The position numbers were made by a program, and so were the translations under genes. Positions 1 to 9,578 of a stretch of 42,964 nt of DNA are shown here, one piece after another (the stretch's first letter is position 1; each line of letters begins with the position of its first letter). The stretch is from Chloroflexota bacterium. Lineage in GTDB: Bacteria > Chloroflexota > Limnocylindria > Limnocylindrales > CSP1-4. The stretch covers positions 1 through 42,964 of the forward strand of contig PNAP01000090.1 of NCBI GenBank assembly GCA_003169735.1, read 5' to 3'. The notes under the pieces are model-generated. The model did not search any database. It was given only the letters and a program-made list of their open reading frames with translations, and was not told the origin of the DNA.

Positions 1-2202
<2,202 letters not shown>

Positions 2203-2207
2203 CGGAT

Positions 2208-2213
2208 CTCCTT
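2208..2213 (-). promoter_or_regulatory. Shine-Dalgarno site of lon
   Basis: AAGGAG on the minus strand, five bases before the lon ATG. It contrasts with hspR upstream, which has no such site, so lon translation can start independently on the shared message. Confidence 0.8.
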
Positions 2214-2222
2214 GCTTGCGGG

Positions 2223-2660
2223 TCACGCGGACCTGCTCGTGGCGGCGACCGGCGCTCTGCCGGCCGCCATGCGTGTCGATGGCGGATCTTCGGTCGACCG
2301 AGTGGCGTCCCGCGTTGGGGCGTCCGCCGCGTCCGTCGCGTCGGCGGTGACCGCCTCGGCGTCCAGTTCCGCGTTCGGCCGTTCGTCATAGAGCGTTTCG
2401 AGGATGCGCATGCCGAGCCGCTCTTCGAGCTCGAACAGGATGCGCACACCGGCGAGGTTCACTCCCAGGTTCTGGGTCAGGTGCCTGATCCACAGCACGC
2501 GCCGGACGTCATTCTCCGAGTAGAGCCGGATGTTGGTCCGTGTCCGAGCGGGGCACAGTAGCCCCTCCACCTCGTAGATGCGGAGCGTGCGCGGGTGGAC
2601 GCGCACGAGCTCAGCGGCGACGCTGATGACGTAGACTGGCCGGCCCGGATCGGTAGACAC
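2223..2660 (-). CDS. hspR: HspR-type MerR-family heat-shock repressor
   Basis: 145 residues with GTG start. The N-terminal winged helix-turn-helix (residues about 9-75) reads [21 protein letters not shown], then [21 protein letters not shown], the hallmark of HspR-type MerR proteins. A short dimerisation helix follows ([14 protein letters not shown]) and then an unconserved Asp/Ala-rich tail. HspR represses heat-shock genes, usually dnaK and in some actinobacteria lon. Here lon is directly downstream. The perfect inverted repeat at 2676-2696 overlaps its own promoter, so autorepression is expected. No Shine-Dalgarno precedes the GTG; the -10 box ends six bases before it, indicating a leaderless message. 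Other MerR functions are possible, but the lon neighbour and HAIR-like site favour HspR. Confidence 0.9.
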   Translation of the reverse strand: MSTDPGRPVYVISVAAELVRVHPRTLRIYEVEGLLCPARTRTNIRLYSENDVRRVLWIRHLTQNLGVNLAGVRILFELEERLGMRILETLYDERPNAELDAEAVTADATDAADAPTRDATRSTEDPPSTRMAAGRAPVAATSRSA

Positions 2661-2666
2661 CCGCGC

Positions 2667-2695
2667 ACCCTACTTCTTGACAATGGTGTTGTCAA
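2667..2695 (-). promoter_or_regulatory. sigma-70-type promoter of hspR-lon
   Basis: On the minus strand, TTGACA (2695-2690), a 17-base spacer, then TAGGGT (2672-2667). The predicted transcription start falls at about 2660, exactly the first base of the hspR GTG codon. The -35 is a perfect consensus match; the -10 matches at the three most conserved positions. Confidence 0.8.
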
Positions 2696-2696
2696 G
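2676..2696. promoter_or_regulatory. HAIR-like operator (probable HspR site)
   Basis: CTTGACA-N7-TGTCAAG, a perfect 7-bp inverted repeat with a 7-bp centre. The HspR consensus (HAIR) is CTTGAGT-N7-ACTCAAG, so architecture and the outer CTTGA/TCAAG agree while the inner two bases differ. It covers the -35 and most of the spacer of the hspR promoter, the right place for repression. Confidence 0.82.
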
Positions 2697-2765
2697 TCTC
2701 TTGTTGTCGAGGCGCACCTGATCCATGCGGACGCCGGCCGGTTCCGAGCGAACGCCGTCCCGCGA

Positions 2766-3506
2766 CTACCTGATGTCGACGCTCTCGACGCGCCAGATGC
2801 CCGCGCCAGAGAAGAGCGGCGGGGCGCCACTCACGGCGATGCGCGACAACACGGCCTGGCCGACGCTGGCCACCACCTGCGTCTCCTGGTCCGACGCGGG
2901 AAAGAGCCCGAAGAGGGTCGTCGGGACGCGCACCTGCCGGACGATTTCGAGGTCGACCGTGGCCGTGTCTGCCGTCTGCGTCGCGATCTCGAAGCGCAGC
3001 GGGTCGAAGGGTTCCGCCGGGTCGAGTGGATCTTCCTCGTTGGGGTCGGGCGTTTCGGTGGCGATGGCGGCGGCGATCCGGGCGGAGAGGCGGCCCTCGT
3101 CACCCTGCCAGGCGGTGGTCAGCGCGGCCGCGTCCGTGGGTCGGGCCAACAGGCTGACGGCTGGTGCCGCGTCGCCGGCGATCCAGTCATGGACGTAGCG
3201 CTGGAGCGTGGCGGCGGGACTTGCCGAGCGTCCGCCGATGAGCCACAGGCCGGTGATCAGGGTGACCGCCACGGGCACCAGCGCGAAGAGCTGCCCGCCG
3301 CCATCGCGCGGCTCCGCGCCAGCCCCGGCGCGACTGTAGGCGTGGACGGCCTGGATGGCCCAGACGGCGATGAAGCCGAGTAGCAGCGCATAGATGACCA
3401 GCCACGCGTCCGACTCGAGGATGGTCGCCATGAGCAGCGCGATCAGGCCAGCCCAGGCGGCCTCGAGCAGCGTCAGCAGCCATCCTCGGCGATCGCCGAG
3501 AACCAC
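2766..3506 (-). CDS. Hypothetical membrane-anchored protein
   Basis: 246 residues from a GTG. There are hydrophobic segments at about residues 10-53 (two helices) and 73-90 (LFALVPVAVTLITGLWLI), then a soluble part of about 150 residues, probably outside the membrane, with an acidic patch PDPNEEDPLDPAEPFDP. I do not recognise the family. It follows trkA on the same strand. The start is doubtful: the open frame continues upstream to 3635 and adds RRALLLWGLGH before the GTG, which looks like the real beginning of the first membrane helix. That stretch contains no ATG, GTG or TTG, only CTG codons (for example 3530 and 3542). Either translation starts at CTG inside the end of trkA, or the visible GTG is right. 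Confidence 0.7.
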   Translation of the reverse strand: MVLGDRRGWLLTLLEAAWAGLIALLMATILESDAWLVIYALLLGFIAVWAIQAVHAYSRAGAGAEPRDGGGQLFALVPVAVTLITGLWLIGGRSASPAATLQRYVHDWIAGDAAPAVSLLARPTDAAALTTAWQGDEGRLSARIAAAIATETPDPNEEDPLDPAEPFDPLRFEIATQTADTATVDLEIVRQVRVPTTLFGLFPASDQETQVVASVGQAVLSRIAVSGAPPLFSGAGIWRVESVDIR

Positions 3507-3580
3507 GTGACCGAGTCCCCAGAGGAGCAGGGCGCGGCGCAGGACGGCGGCCGGCGCTGGTCCATGCCGCGCAGCCGATG

Positions 3581-4261
3581 TCAGCCGACCGCCTCCGCGG
3601 CCGGTTCGCCGATCAGCTCGCGGTGCAGCTGGACCTCACAGTCGGTGCGCGAAATGGCAAGCACCTTGTCGCCGGCCTGGAAGATGGTGTCCGGGCGGAT
3701 CGTCTGCACCTGTTCGCCGCGGATGATGACGATGACCGAGCAACCGTCAGGCAGCGAGATGTCACCCGGGCGACGCCCGACGGCGGGCGATCCCTCGGCG
3801 ATCTGCGCCTCAAGCACCTCGAGATTGCCGCCTTCGAGCTGGGCCAGGTGGAGCAGCTCATGGACGGGGATGTCCTGTTCGATGGCAGCCAGCGCCATCC
3901 GTGTCGGGCTGATGATCTCGTCTACGCCGAGATGGCGGAAGAGCGCCTCGTTGCGCGGATTGTTGACCCGCGCGATGGTGCGCGGCACGGCGAAATGGTG
4001 CTTGGCGACCTGGCAAACGACGAGGTTGTCCTCGTCGTCACCGGTCACCGCCGCGACGATGGCGGCGCGATTCGCGCCGGCCTCCGCGAGGTGCTTGCCC
4101 TCGCATCCGTCGCGTTGCAGGACGATGCTGCCGACCTCGTCGGCGATCTGCTGGGCGCGCCGGCCATCCTTCTCCAGCAGCACGAGTTCGTGGCCGGCGG
4201 CGAGCAGCTCCTTGGTCAGGTAGTAGCCCACCTTGCCACCGCCGACGATGATGACGAACAT
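3581..4261 (-). CDS. trkA: TrkA-type K+ transport regulatory subunit (RCK N and C domains)
   Basis: 226 residues, ATG start. The Rossmann-type TrkA-N domain (1-120) has the nucleotide-binding motif MFVIIVGGGKVGYYLTKELL with an acidic residue ending strand 2 (LLEKD), and conserved RVNNPRNE. The TrkA-C domain (about 140-215) ends DTIFQAGDKVLAISR. Such proteins sit on the cytoplasmic face of K+ transporters and gate them in response to NAD(H) or ATP and other ligands. The gene starts three bases after the second trkA-like gene ends, so the pair is translationally linked. No Trk/Ktr membrane subunit is in this window; the partner must be elsewhere. Paired half-size TrkA proteins beside a universal stress protein are a common arrangement in this type of genome. 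Confidence 0.93.
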   Translation of the reverse strand: MFVIIVGGGKVGYYLTKELLAAGHELVLLEKDGRRAQQIADEVGSIVLQRDGCEGKHLAEAGANRAAIVAAVTGDDEDNLVVCQVAKHHFAVPRTIARVNNPRNEALFRHLGVDEIISPTRMALAAIEQDIPVHELLHLAQLEGGNLEVLEAQIAEGSPAVGRRPGDISLPDGCSVIVIIRGEQVQTIRPDTIFQAGDKVLAISRTDCEVQLHRELIGEPAAEAVG

Positions 4262-4264
4262 GCC

Positions 4265-4753
4265 CTATGCCTCCGCCGGCACAGCGGCCGGTTCGTGGTC
4301 GCCGCCGGGGTGGTGGCCGGTGGGCAGCGAGACGCCGCCGACGGACGGGTCGGACGGGAGGCCGCTGTAGACGGCCAGGGCGTCGACCAGGAGCAGCGTC
4401 CGGCAGAGCGTGGCGATGCCCAGCGCCGCGTACGCCTCGGCGCGCACCGGATCGTTGATCTTGGCCACGACTCGAGGCACCGACAGCGACTCGGCCGCGA
4501 GCTGAGCGGTCAGGATGTTGCGATTGTCCCCTTCGGTGAGTGCGAAGAAGACATCGGCACCCTCGGCGCCGGCGCGACGCAGGACATCCTCGTCGGTGCC
4601 GTCGCCTCGCAGCGCGCGGCCCGGGAAGTCCGGCTCGAGCCGGCCGAAGGACTCCGCCGTGATGTCGACGATGGTCACGTCGTGACCGGCGCGGGCAAGG
4701 CGCTCCGCAAGGCCCGCTCCGACGCGGCCACAGCCGACGATGAATGCACGCAT
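4265..4753 (-). CDS. Second TrkA-N domain protein
   Basis: 162 residues. The ATG at 4753 has GGAGGAG upstream on the minus strand. It contains only the Rossmann TrkA-N domain: MRAFIVGCGRVGAGLAERLARAG, DITAESF, GDGTDEDVLRRAG, KINDPVRAE. The C-terminal RCK ligand-binding domain is absent; the tail of about 30 residues is Gly/Pro/Ala-rich. It probably forms a hetero-complex with the full-length TrkA encoded immediately downstream. A longer reading frame upstream of this ATG is spurious because it overlaps the universal stress protein gene. Confidence 0.9.
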   Translation of the reverse strand: MRAFIVGCGRVGAGLAERLARAGHDVTIVDITAESFGRLEPDFPGRALRGDGTDEDVLRRAGAEGADVFFALTEGDNRNILTAQLAAESLSVPRVVAKINDPVRAEAYAALGIATLCRTLLLVDALAVYSGLPSDPSVGGVSLPTGHHPGGDHEPAAVPAEA

Positions 4754-4778
4754 CGCTCGATCCTCTCCTCCGGCTCGG

Positions 4779-5279
4779 TCAGTATCCGCGGTACGGGATG
4801 GCGGTTGTGTCGGCGCGGCGGGCCTCGCGCTCCGCGAACGGTTCGCGGACCACGATGACGGCGCAGGGGGCGTTCTCGTAGACATACGGGATGACCGATC
4901 CGATGGCGAAATCGCCGCCGAATCGCTGCCGGAACGGAAGGCCGATGAGGAGCACGTCGGCGCCCAGCTCGGCCGCTTCATCGACCAGCGCGGCGCCTAC
5001 GTCGCGGGCCTGGAGCAGTTCCGTCCGGAGCGAAACGCCGCTCTTCTCGGCCACCGTCTCGGCGAGGTCGAGGACCGCCGACGCCTCTTCGTTACTGCTC
5101 GACAGGTCCTCGGACAGGTCGTGGCTCCAGTCGACTTCGATGATGTGCAGGGCGATCAGCTCGAGCTCCCGTTCACGTGCCAGCTGGCACCCCAATCGGA
5201 CCACCAGTTCGTCGGTCGGTCCGCCGTTGAGCCCGAGGACCGCGCGCTTGAACAGGCCGCGCGAGGAATGGTCGGGCAT
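4779..5279 (-). CDS. Universal stress protein (UspA family)
   Basis: 166 residues, a single Usp domain. The fold starts FKRAVLGLNGGPTDELVV and ends with the ATP-binding loop, here GLPFRQRFGGDFAIGSVIPYV followed by NAPCAVIVVR, a variant of the G-x2-G-x9-G-S/T motif. Usp proteins bind ATP and support survival under stress. It lies 25 bp before two trkA genes, and Usp domains are known partners of cation transporters, so a role in K+ transport control is plausible. No Shine-Dalgarno is visible; TACGCT lies 7 bases before the ATG, suggesting a leaderless transcript starting here. Confidence 0.9.
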   Translation of the reverse strand: MPDHSSRGLFKRAVLGLNGGPTDELVVRLGCQLARERELELIALHIIEVDWSHDLSEDLSSSNEEASAVLDLAETVAEKSGVSLRTELLQARDVGAALVDEAAELGADVLLIGLPFRQRFGGDFAIGSVIPYVYENAPCAVIVVREPFAEREARRADTTAIPYRGY

Positions 5280-5286
5280 GCTCGGA

Positions 5287-5292
5287 AGCGTA
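5287..5292 (-). promoter_or_regulatory. -10 box, leaderless start of usp
   Basis: TACGCT on the minus strand, 7 bases before the usp ATG at 5279. There is no good -35. It is one of seven similarly placed TANNNT boxes in this window. Confidence 0.4.
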
Positions 5293-5316
5293 CCATCGGC
5301 CCGATCCCAAGGGCAT

Positions 5317-6039
5317 TCACCAGCCGTACGCCAGTCGCTCGACGAGGCGCTGCGGTAAGCCGACCGATTCCATCAATGCCTGGACCTCGGCGACCGGATA
5401 CACCACCCGGTGCCACGCGACCTCGCCGCTGGCCGTGTCGATGAGCACGCCGCAGGCGCGTGGATCGCCGTCCCGTGGCTGCCCGACCGATCCCGGGTTG
5501 AGGATGACGCTGCGACCATCGAACACGAACGGCTCGCCGTCGAGCGGCGTGATCGTCTCGACGCGCTCGCCGTCGCGGCGGAACACGAGTGGGATGTGCG
5601 TATGCCCGACGAGGCAATGGCGGGTATCGAGATGGACCAGGTTGGCGCGGGCCACCGACGGCGACGCGATGTACTCCCAGACCGGGTCGCGCGGGCTGCC
5701 GTGGACGAGCGTGAAGTCCGCTTCGCTGGTGCGGTCCGGCAGGGCCTCCAGCCACGCGCGGGTCGACGGCGAGATCCGCTCCGCGGTCCACTCGACCGCG
5801 GCTCGTGCCTCGTCATTGAACGTGTCGGTCGACAGCTCGCCGATGGCCGCGGCGTCGTGGTTGCCGCGTACCCCGGTCGCGCCGACCTCGCGCAACCGCG
5901 TGACCACCTCATCGGGTTGCGGCCCGTAGCCGACCACGTCGCCGAGCTGCCACACCGCGTCGAACGGCGCGAGCGCCTCCAGGACAGCGTTGAGCGCTGG
6001 CAGGTTGGCGTGGATATCGGACAGGACCGCGACGCGCAC
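5317..6039 (-). CDS. Metallophosphoesterase (YfcE/MJ0936-like phosphodiesterase fold)
   Basis: 240 residues with all metal-binding blocks of the calcineurin-like superfamily in order: SDIHAN (residues 7-12), GDVVGYG (about 33-39), RGNHD (about 58-62), LVHGSP and CLVGHTHIP, then NPGSVGQPRDGDPRA near the end. This arrangement is typical of bacterial two-metal phosphodiesterases that act on small phosphodiesters or nucleotides; the true substrate is unknown. It begins nine bases after the rsmG stop codon, so it is very likely in one operon with rsmG. Length and motifs are intact. Confidence 0.9.
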   Translation of the reverse strand: MRVAVLSDIHANLPALNAVLEALAPFDAVWQLGDVVGYGPQPDEVVTRLREVGATGVRGNHDAAAIGELSTDTFNDEARAAVEWTAERISPSTRAWLEALPDRTSEADFTLVHGSPRDPVWEYIASPSVARANLVHLDTRHCLVGHTHIPLVFRRDGERVETITPLDGEPFVFDGRSVILNPGSVGQPRDGDPRACGVLIDTASGEVAWHRVVYPVAEVQALMESVGLPQRLVERLAYGW

Positions 6040-6048
6040 CGAGGCAGC

Positions 6049-6996
6049 CTACCAGCGGACGGGCATCGGCCGACGCTTGTGCACGACCACCAGGCGATGG
6101 TCCTCGAGGCCGACGATCGCCACCTGGTGGATCTCCGGCGACGTCCCGCCCGACGTCCGTGCCGTCTCGCGGGCTGCCGTCATCTCTTCATGGAACGCGC
6201 CGCTGCCGTCATCGCGCTTCCAGGCGATCAGCCGTCCGCGGCGCCGCAGCAGGGGGAGCGCCAGGGCGATCAGTTCGGGCATGGCCGCCACGGCACGGCA
6301 CGTCACCACGTCCCACGCCTCGCGGTTCGCCGGCTCGCGAGCCAGCTCCTCGGCGCGTCGCCGGACGACCGCGATGGGCGGCGGATGTCCGGTGCCGAGC
6401 TCCTTCGCCACGGCGTCGGCCACGACCTCGAGGAAGCGCGCCTTCTTGCCGATCGAGTCGACCAGCGCGGTGCGGATCGGCGAGAGGCAGATCGCCAGGG
6501 GCACGCCCGGGTAGCCCGCGCCACTCCCGAGATCGAGCAGGCTCGCCGCCCCGCGCACGAACTCCAACGCAGTCAGGCTGTCGATGACGTGCTCAAGGGC
6601 GATAGCTGCCGGCGTGCGGTGGGCGGTCAGGTTGATGGCGCCGCCCCACGCAACGAGGAGCCGCGCCTGGGCGTCGATGGCGGCGCGTTGCCCTGGGTCC
6701 AGGGTGATGCCAAGTTCCGCCAAGCCTGCCTCGAGCGGAGCATCGAACTCCGCGCCGAGTGCCGGCAGCGCCCGGGCGTCGGACGGCAGGGGCGAGCGCG
6801 GCGTGTGCGATGACGGGGGCTTGATCGGCGAAGTCGGCGAAGTCGGCGACGGGAACGGCCGGGCTGGGCCCGGTGGCTCGCGATCTGATCGGCGAGCCGT
6901 GCTCCGGAGCGGCGGCCGCTCCCGACGCCAAGACGGTTCTGGCACCTTCGACCTTTCGGTCTTCCGACTCCCACTCGGTTCCGGACCCGTTCTCAC
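6049..6996 (-). CDS. rsmG: 16S rRNA (guanine527-N7)-methyltransferase with N-terminal extension
   Basis: RsmG (GidB) methylates G527 of 16S rRNA using S-adenosylmethionine. The core starts near residue 75 (FDAPLEAGLAELGITLDPGQ) and shows INLTAHRTP, ALEHVIDSLTAL, the SAM-binding motif LLDLGSGAGYPGVPLAI, DSIGKKARFLE and TCRAVAAMPEL. From the GTG at 6996 the product is 315 residues, about 80 longer than usual. The extra N-terminus is Pro/Arg/Ser-rich and probably disordered; it contains three copies of a TCGGCGAAG-type repeat (6825-6850). The GTG has AAAGGGG five bases upstream and a TACGGT -10 at 7025-7020, which supports this start, and no ATG, GTG or TTG in frame lies closer to the core. Loss of this enzyme is known to cause low-level streptomycin resistance. 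Confidence 0.88.
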   Translation of the reverse strand: MRTGPEPSGSRKTERSKVPEPSWRRERPPLRSTARRSDREPPGPARPFPSPTSPTSPIKPPSSHTPRSPLPSDARALPALGAEFDAPLEAGLAELGITLDPGQRAAIDAQARLLVAWGGAINLTAHRTPAAIALEHVIDSLTALEFVRGAASLLDLGSGAGYPGVPLAICLSPIRTALVDSIGKKARFLEVVADAVAKELGTGHPPPIAVVRRRAEELAREPANREAWDVVTCRAVAAMPELIALALPLLRRRGRLIAWKRDDGSGAFHEEMTAARETARTSGGTSPEIHQVAIVGLEDHRLVVVHKRRPMPVRW

Positions 6997-7102
6997 GGAT
7001 CCCCTTTCCGGGAGTCGTTACCGTACTCGGTCCCTCGGGCTCGACGCCTCGGAGGGGTGCAGGCCGGGAATCTCTCGCCTGGCGGATGGCCGGTCAAGAG
7101 GG

Positions 7103-7145
7103 TTATCCACGACCTTGCCGCGCAACGTGGCCGCGACGTGGATAA
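7103..7145. promoter_or_regulatory. Inverted pair of DnaA-box-like sequences
   Basis: TTATCCACG (7103-7111) and CGTGGATAA (7137-7145) form a perfect 9-bp inverted repeat separated by 25 bp, in the gap between csoR and rsmG. Each differs from the DnaA consensus TTATCCACA only in the last base. The right arm ends two bases from the csoR stop codon, so the repeat could also act as a csoR terminator hairpin. It lacks the AT-rich element and box cluster of a full origin. Confidence 0.4.
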
Positions 7146-7146
7146 G

Positions 7147-7575
7147 TCAGTCGCTCGACGCTCGGGGCGAGCGGACCGGGCGTCCCATGCTGCGCCGCAC
7201 GACCTCCATCACTTCCTCGGTGTATGCGCTGGCATCGCCGGTCCGCACCGCTGTGGCGAGGCACCCGGCGACATGATCCTCCATCACCAGCAGCGAGATG
7301 GCGTCGACCGCGGCACGCAGCGCGGCGGTCTGCTGGAGGATGTCGATGCAGTACTCATCGCGCTCGATCATGCGCGAGACGCCGCGCACCTGGCCTTCCA
7401 TGCGCGACAGCCGACGGAGCAGCTGGGCGCGATCCTTCGTGTAGCTGTGCCGGTGCTCACTGTCCGATCGTGCGTTCGCACCGGCGCTGCGCGCAGGCTC
7501 AGCCGCGCTCGGGGTCGAGTGTGCCGGGACGCCGGGCTTGGTGCTGGTCGCGTTGCGCTGGCTGTCGGTCGCCAC
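7147..7575 (-). CDS. csoR: CsoR-family copper-sensing transcriptional repressor
   Basis: 142 residues from a GTG with AGGAGG (7581-7586) upstream. The four-helix CsoR/RcnR domain occupies residues 45-130 (LLRRLSRMEGQVRGVSRMIE). The copper ligands match M. tuberculosis CsoR in identity and spacing: C76, H101 and C105 for C36, H61 and C65, with the second-shell Tyr75 and Glu121 also in place. This points to Cu(I) rather than Ni, Co or persulfide sensing. The N-terminal 40 residues are unconserved. No copper ATPase or chaperone lies next to it, so it either controls distant targets or mainly itself through the operator at 7589-7605. Confidence 0.9.
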   Translation of the reverse strand: MATDSQRNATSTKPGVPAHSTPSAAEPARSAGANARSDSEHRHSYTKDRAQLLRRLSRMEGQVRGVSRMIERDEYCIDILQQTAALRAAVDAISLLVMEDHVAGCLATAVRTGDASAYTEEVMEVVRRSMGRPVRSPRASSD

Positions 7576-7588
7576 GAGGTCCTCCTTG

Positions 7589-7605
7589 ATACTGGGCGGG
7601 AGTAT
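7589..7605. promoter_or_regulatory. CsoR/RcnR-type operator
   Basis: ATACT-GGGCGGG-AGTAT: a 5-bp inverted repeat flanking a G-rich centre, fitting the TACT-G6-N-AGTA pattern described for RcnR and relatives. It overlaps the TATACT -10 box (minus strand, 7606-7601) of csoR and ends four bases before its Shine-Dalgarno, so bound repressor would block transcription. Confidence 0.75.
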
Positions 7606-7641
7606 ATCCGACGGCCGCGACCATCGCCGCTGCGATGGCAG

Positions 7642-7647
7642 TAGACT
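7642..7647 (+). promoter_or_regulatory. -10 box, leaderless start of the zinc-ribbon-like gene
   Basis: TAGACT, 9 bases before the ATG at 7657, with no Shine-Dalgarno between. The -35 is unclear. This promoter diverges from that of csoR. Confidence 0.4.
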
Positions 7648-7656
7648 TCAACCCCG

Positions 7657-8022
7657 ATGGAAGGAGCCGACTGGCTGCGATCCCAGTTGACCTCGTTCGG
7701 CTGCGCTGCGTGCGGGCGAGCGTTCCGTCCGAGTCGGATTCGCATCCTGGCCCAGCGCGACGGTCTGTTCTTCGTCGACCTCGGCTGTGAGACGTGCGGC
7801 GCGCAGGACGTGGCGGTCGTCACCATCCAGGTCGACGACGGTGAGACGGCCCGAGCCGATCCAGGCGATCTGCCCAACGCGGCCGACGATCCCGCCGACG
7901 CTGCGCGCCGCCACGCGCTGCCCGTGACCGACGATGACCTGATCTCGGCGCATCGCTTCCTGGCCGGGTTCCACGGCGACCTGGCCGACCTCTTCGCACC
8001 GCTTGCCCAGGAGGGCGAGTGA
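7657..8022 (+). CDS. Hypothetical protein with zinc-ribbon-like N-terminus
   Basis: 121 residues. The N-terminal half has two CxxC pairs (CAACG at about 16-20 and CETCG at about 44-48) on the strands of a small beta-hairpin, consistent with a zinc ribbon. The second half is acidic, rich in Asp and Ala, and ends ISAHRFLAGFHGDLADLFAPL, a probable amphipathic helix. I do not recognise the family. Its stop codon overlaps the GTG of the next gene by four bases, so the two are translationally coupled. It is transcribed away from csoR. Confidence 0.75.
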   Translation: MEGADWLRSQLTSFGCAACGRAFRPSRIRILAQRDGLFFVDLGCETCGAQDVAVVTIQVDDGETARADPGDLPNAADDPADAARRHALPVTDDDLISAHRFLAGFHGDLADLFAPLAQEGE

Positions 8023-8570
8023 GCGACGGTCCGCGCTTCGCTCACGCCAGCGAAGCGGAACTGGCCCGCATCCTCGACTACTACCAGGTGCGCTGGGAAT
8101 ACGAGCCCCGCGTCTTCCCCGTCCGCTGGAACCTCGAAGGTGCCGTCGTCGAGTCGTTCGCGCCCGACTTCTTCCTGCCCGAGTTGGACCTCTACATCGA
8201 GCTAACGACGCTCAAGCAGAGCCTGGTGCGGCGCAAGAATCGCAAGCTGCGGCGACTGCGCGAGCTCTATCCGATGCTGCGGGTGAAGCTGCTCTATGCC
8301 AAGGATTTCCGCGCGTTGCTGCTCAAGTACGGCCGCATCGACGTCGCCGCCTCGCTCATCGGCATCGAAGGACAGGTCCGCCCGGAGAACGTCGCCGCGA
8401 TCGTCGAGGAGCCGGCGGCCGTGGCTGCGTCGCTGGGCCACGCGGCGTCGGCGAGCCACTCAGTAGAGCTTGGCCCGGACGCGGCATCGCCCGCACCCGC
8501 CCACGGCCGTCACCGCCGAACGAGCCCGCGTCCTCGGACCCGGCCGGCGCGTCCGGCTCGGCCAACCTGA
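8019..8570 (+). CDS. Hypothetical protein with PD-(D/E)XK nuclease-like core
   Basis: 183 residues from a GTG overlapping the previous stop. Residues 13-115 resemble small restriction-endonuclease-fold proteins: a leading helix (ASEAELARILDYYQVRWEYEP), then FAPDFFLPELDLYIELT (D50, E61), then a basic helix KQSLVRRKNRKLRRLRELYP and a strand RVKLLYAKDF. In the canonical motif the second acid is followed by x-Lys; here it is ELT, so the lysine is missing or replaced by K66. Catalysis is therefore uncertain. The last 50 residues are Ala/Pro/Arg-rich and probably disordered. It is followed by hpt in the same direction. Fold assignment is by pattern only. Confidence 0.6.
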   Translation: MSDGPRFAHASEAELARILDYYQVRWEYEPRVFPVRWNLEGAVVESFAPDFFLPELDLYIELTTLKQSLVRRKNRKLRRLRELYPMLRVKLLYAKDFRALLLKYGRIDVAASLIGIEGQVRPENVAAIVEEPAAVAASLGHAASASHSVELGPDAASPAPAHGRHRRTSPRPRTRPARPARPT

Positions 8571-8595
8571 CCTTTCCTGAGCTGAGGCTATCGCC

Positions 8596-9155
<560 letters not shown>

Positions 9156-9156
<1 letters not shown>

Positions 9157-9578
9157 TGCGCCGCGGCCTCGGCCGAGGACGGATCCTGACCGGCATAGGC
9201 GCCATCCTGGCGTTGGTGGCGATGCCGCTCGACTGGCTCAAGGTGGGGGGCGAGGTCATGACCGCGACCTCGACCAACGGTTTCCAGGACGCGAGCATCG
9301 CGGTATTCGTGGCCGGTGTCGCCATCCTGGCGCTCCTGACGCTGCCATACGCGTCGCGCGACGGACGCTCATCGCTCGACCGGCCGATCGCGTTCGTGGT
9401 CCTCGGAGGCCTGGCCATCGTCGGTTTCCTGCTCAGGCTGCTCCAGATCCTCGGCAAGCCGGGCGGATACATCGGGCTTCCCGACCGCGCACCTGGCGTG
9501 TGGCTGGCCGGGGTCGGCGTGCTGATCATCGCCTGGGGCGTCGCCGAGATCCTGGCGGAGCCGACGCCGGCACCGTAG
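9156..9578 (+). CDS. Small integral membrane protein
   Basis: 140 residues with about four hydrophobic helices: ILTGIGAILALVAMPLDWL, ASIAVFVAGVAILALLTL, IAFVVLGGLAIVGFLLRLL and VWLAGVGVLIIAWGVAEIL. The pattern fits uncharacterised four-helix membrane proteins. The ATG at 9156 overlaps the hpt stop (TGATG); a GTG at 9153 is the alternative. Function unknown. Confidence 0.78.

Noticed and set aside
3581-4753. Two trkA genes as part of a complete K+ transporter operon
   Set aside because: No TrkH/KtrB or APC-type permease gene is present nearby; the adjacent membrane protein does not resemble one.
6825-6850. Three copies of a TCGGCGAAG-type unit
   Set aside because: Too short and in frame with the rsmG extension; treated as low-complexity coding sequence.
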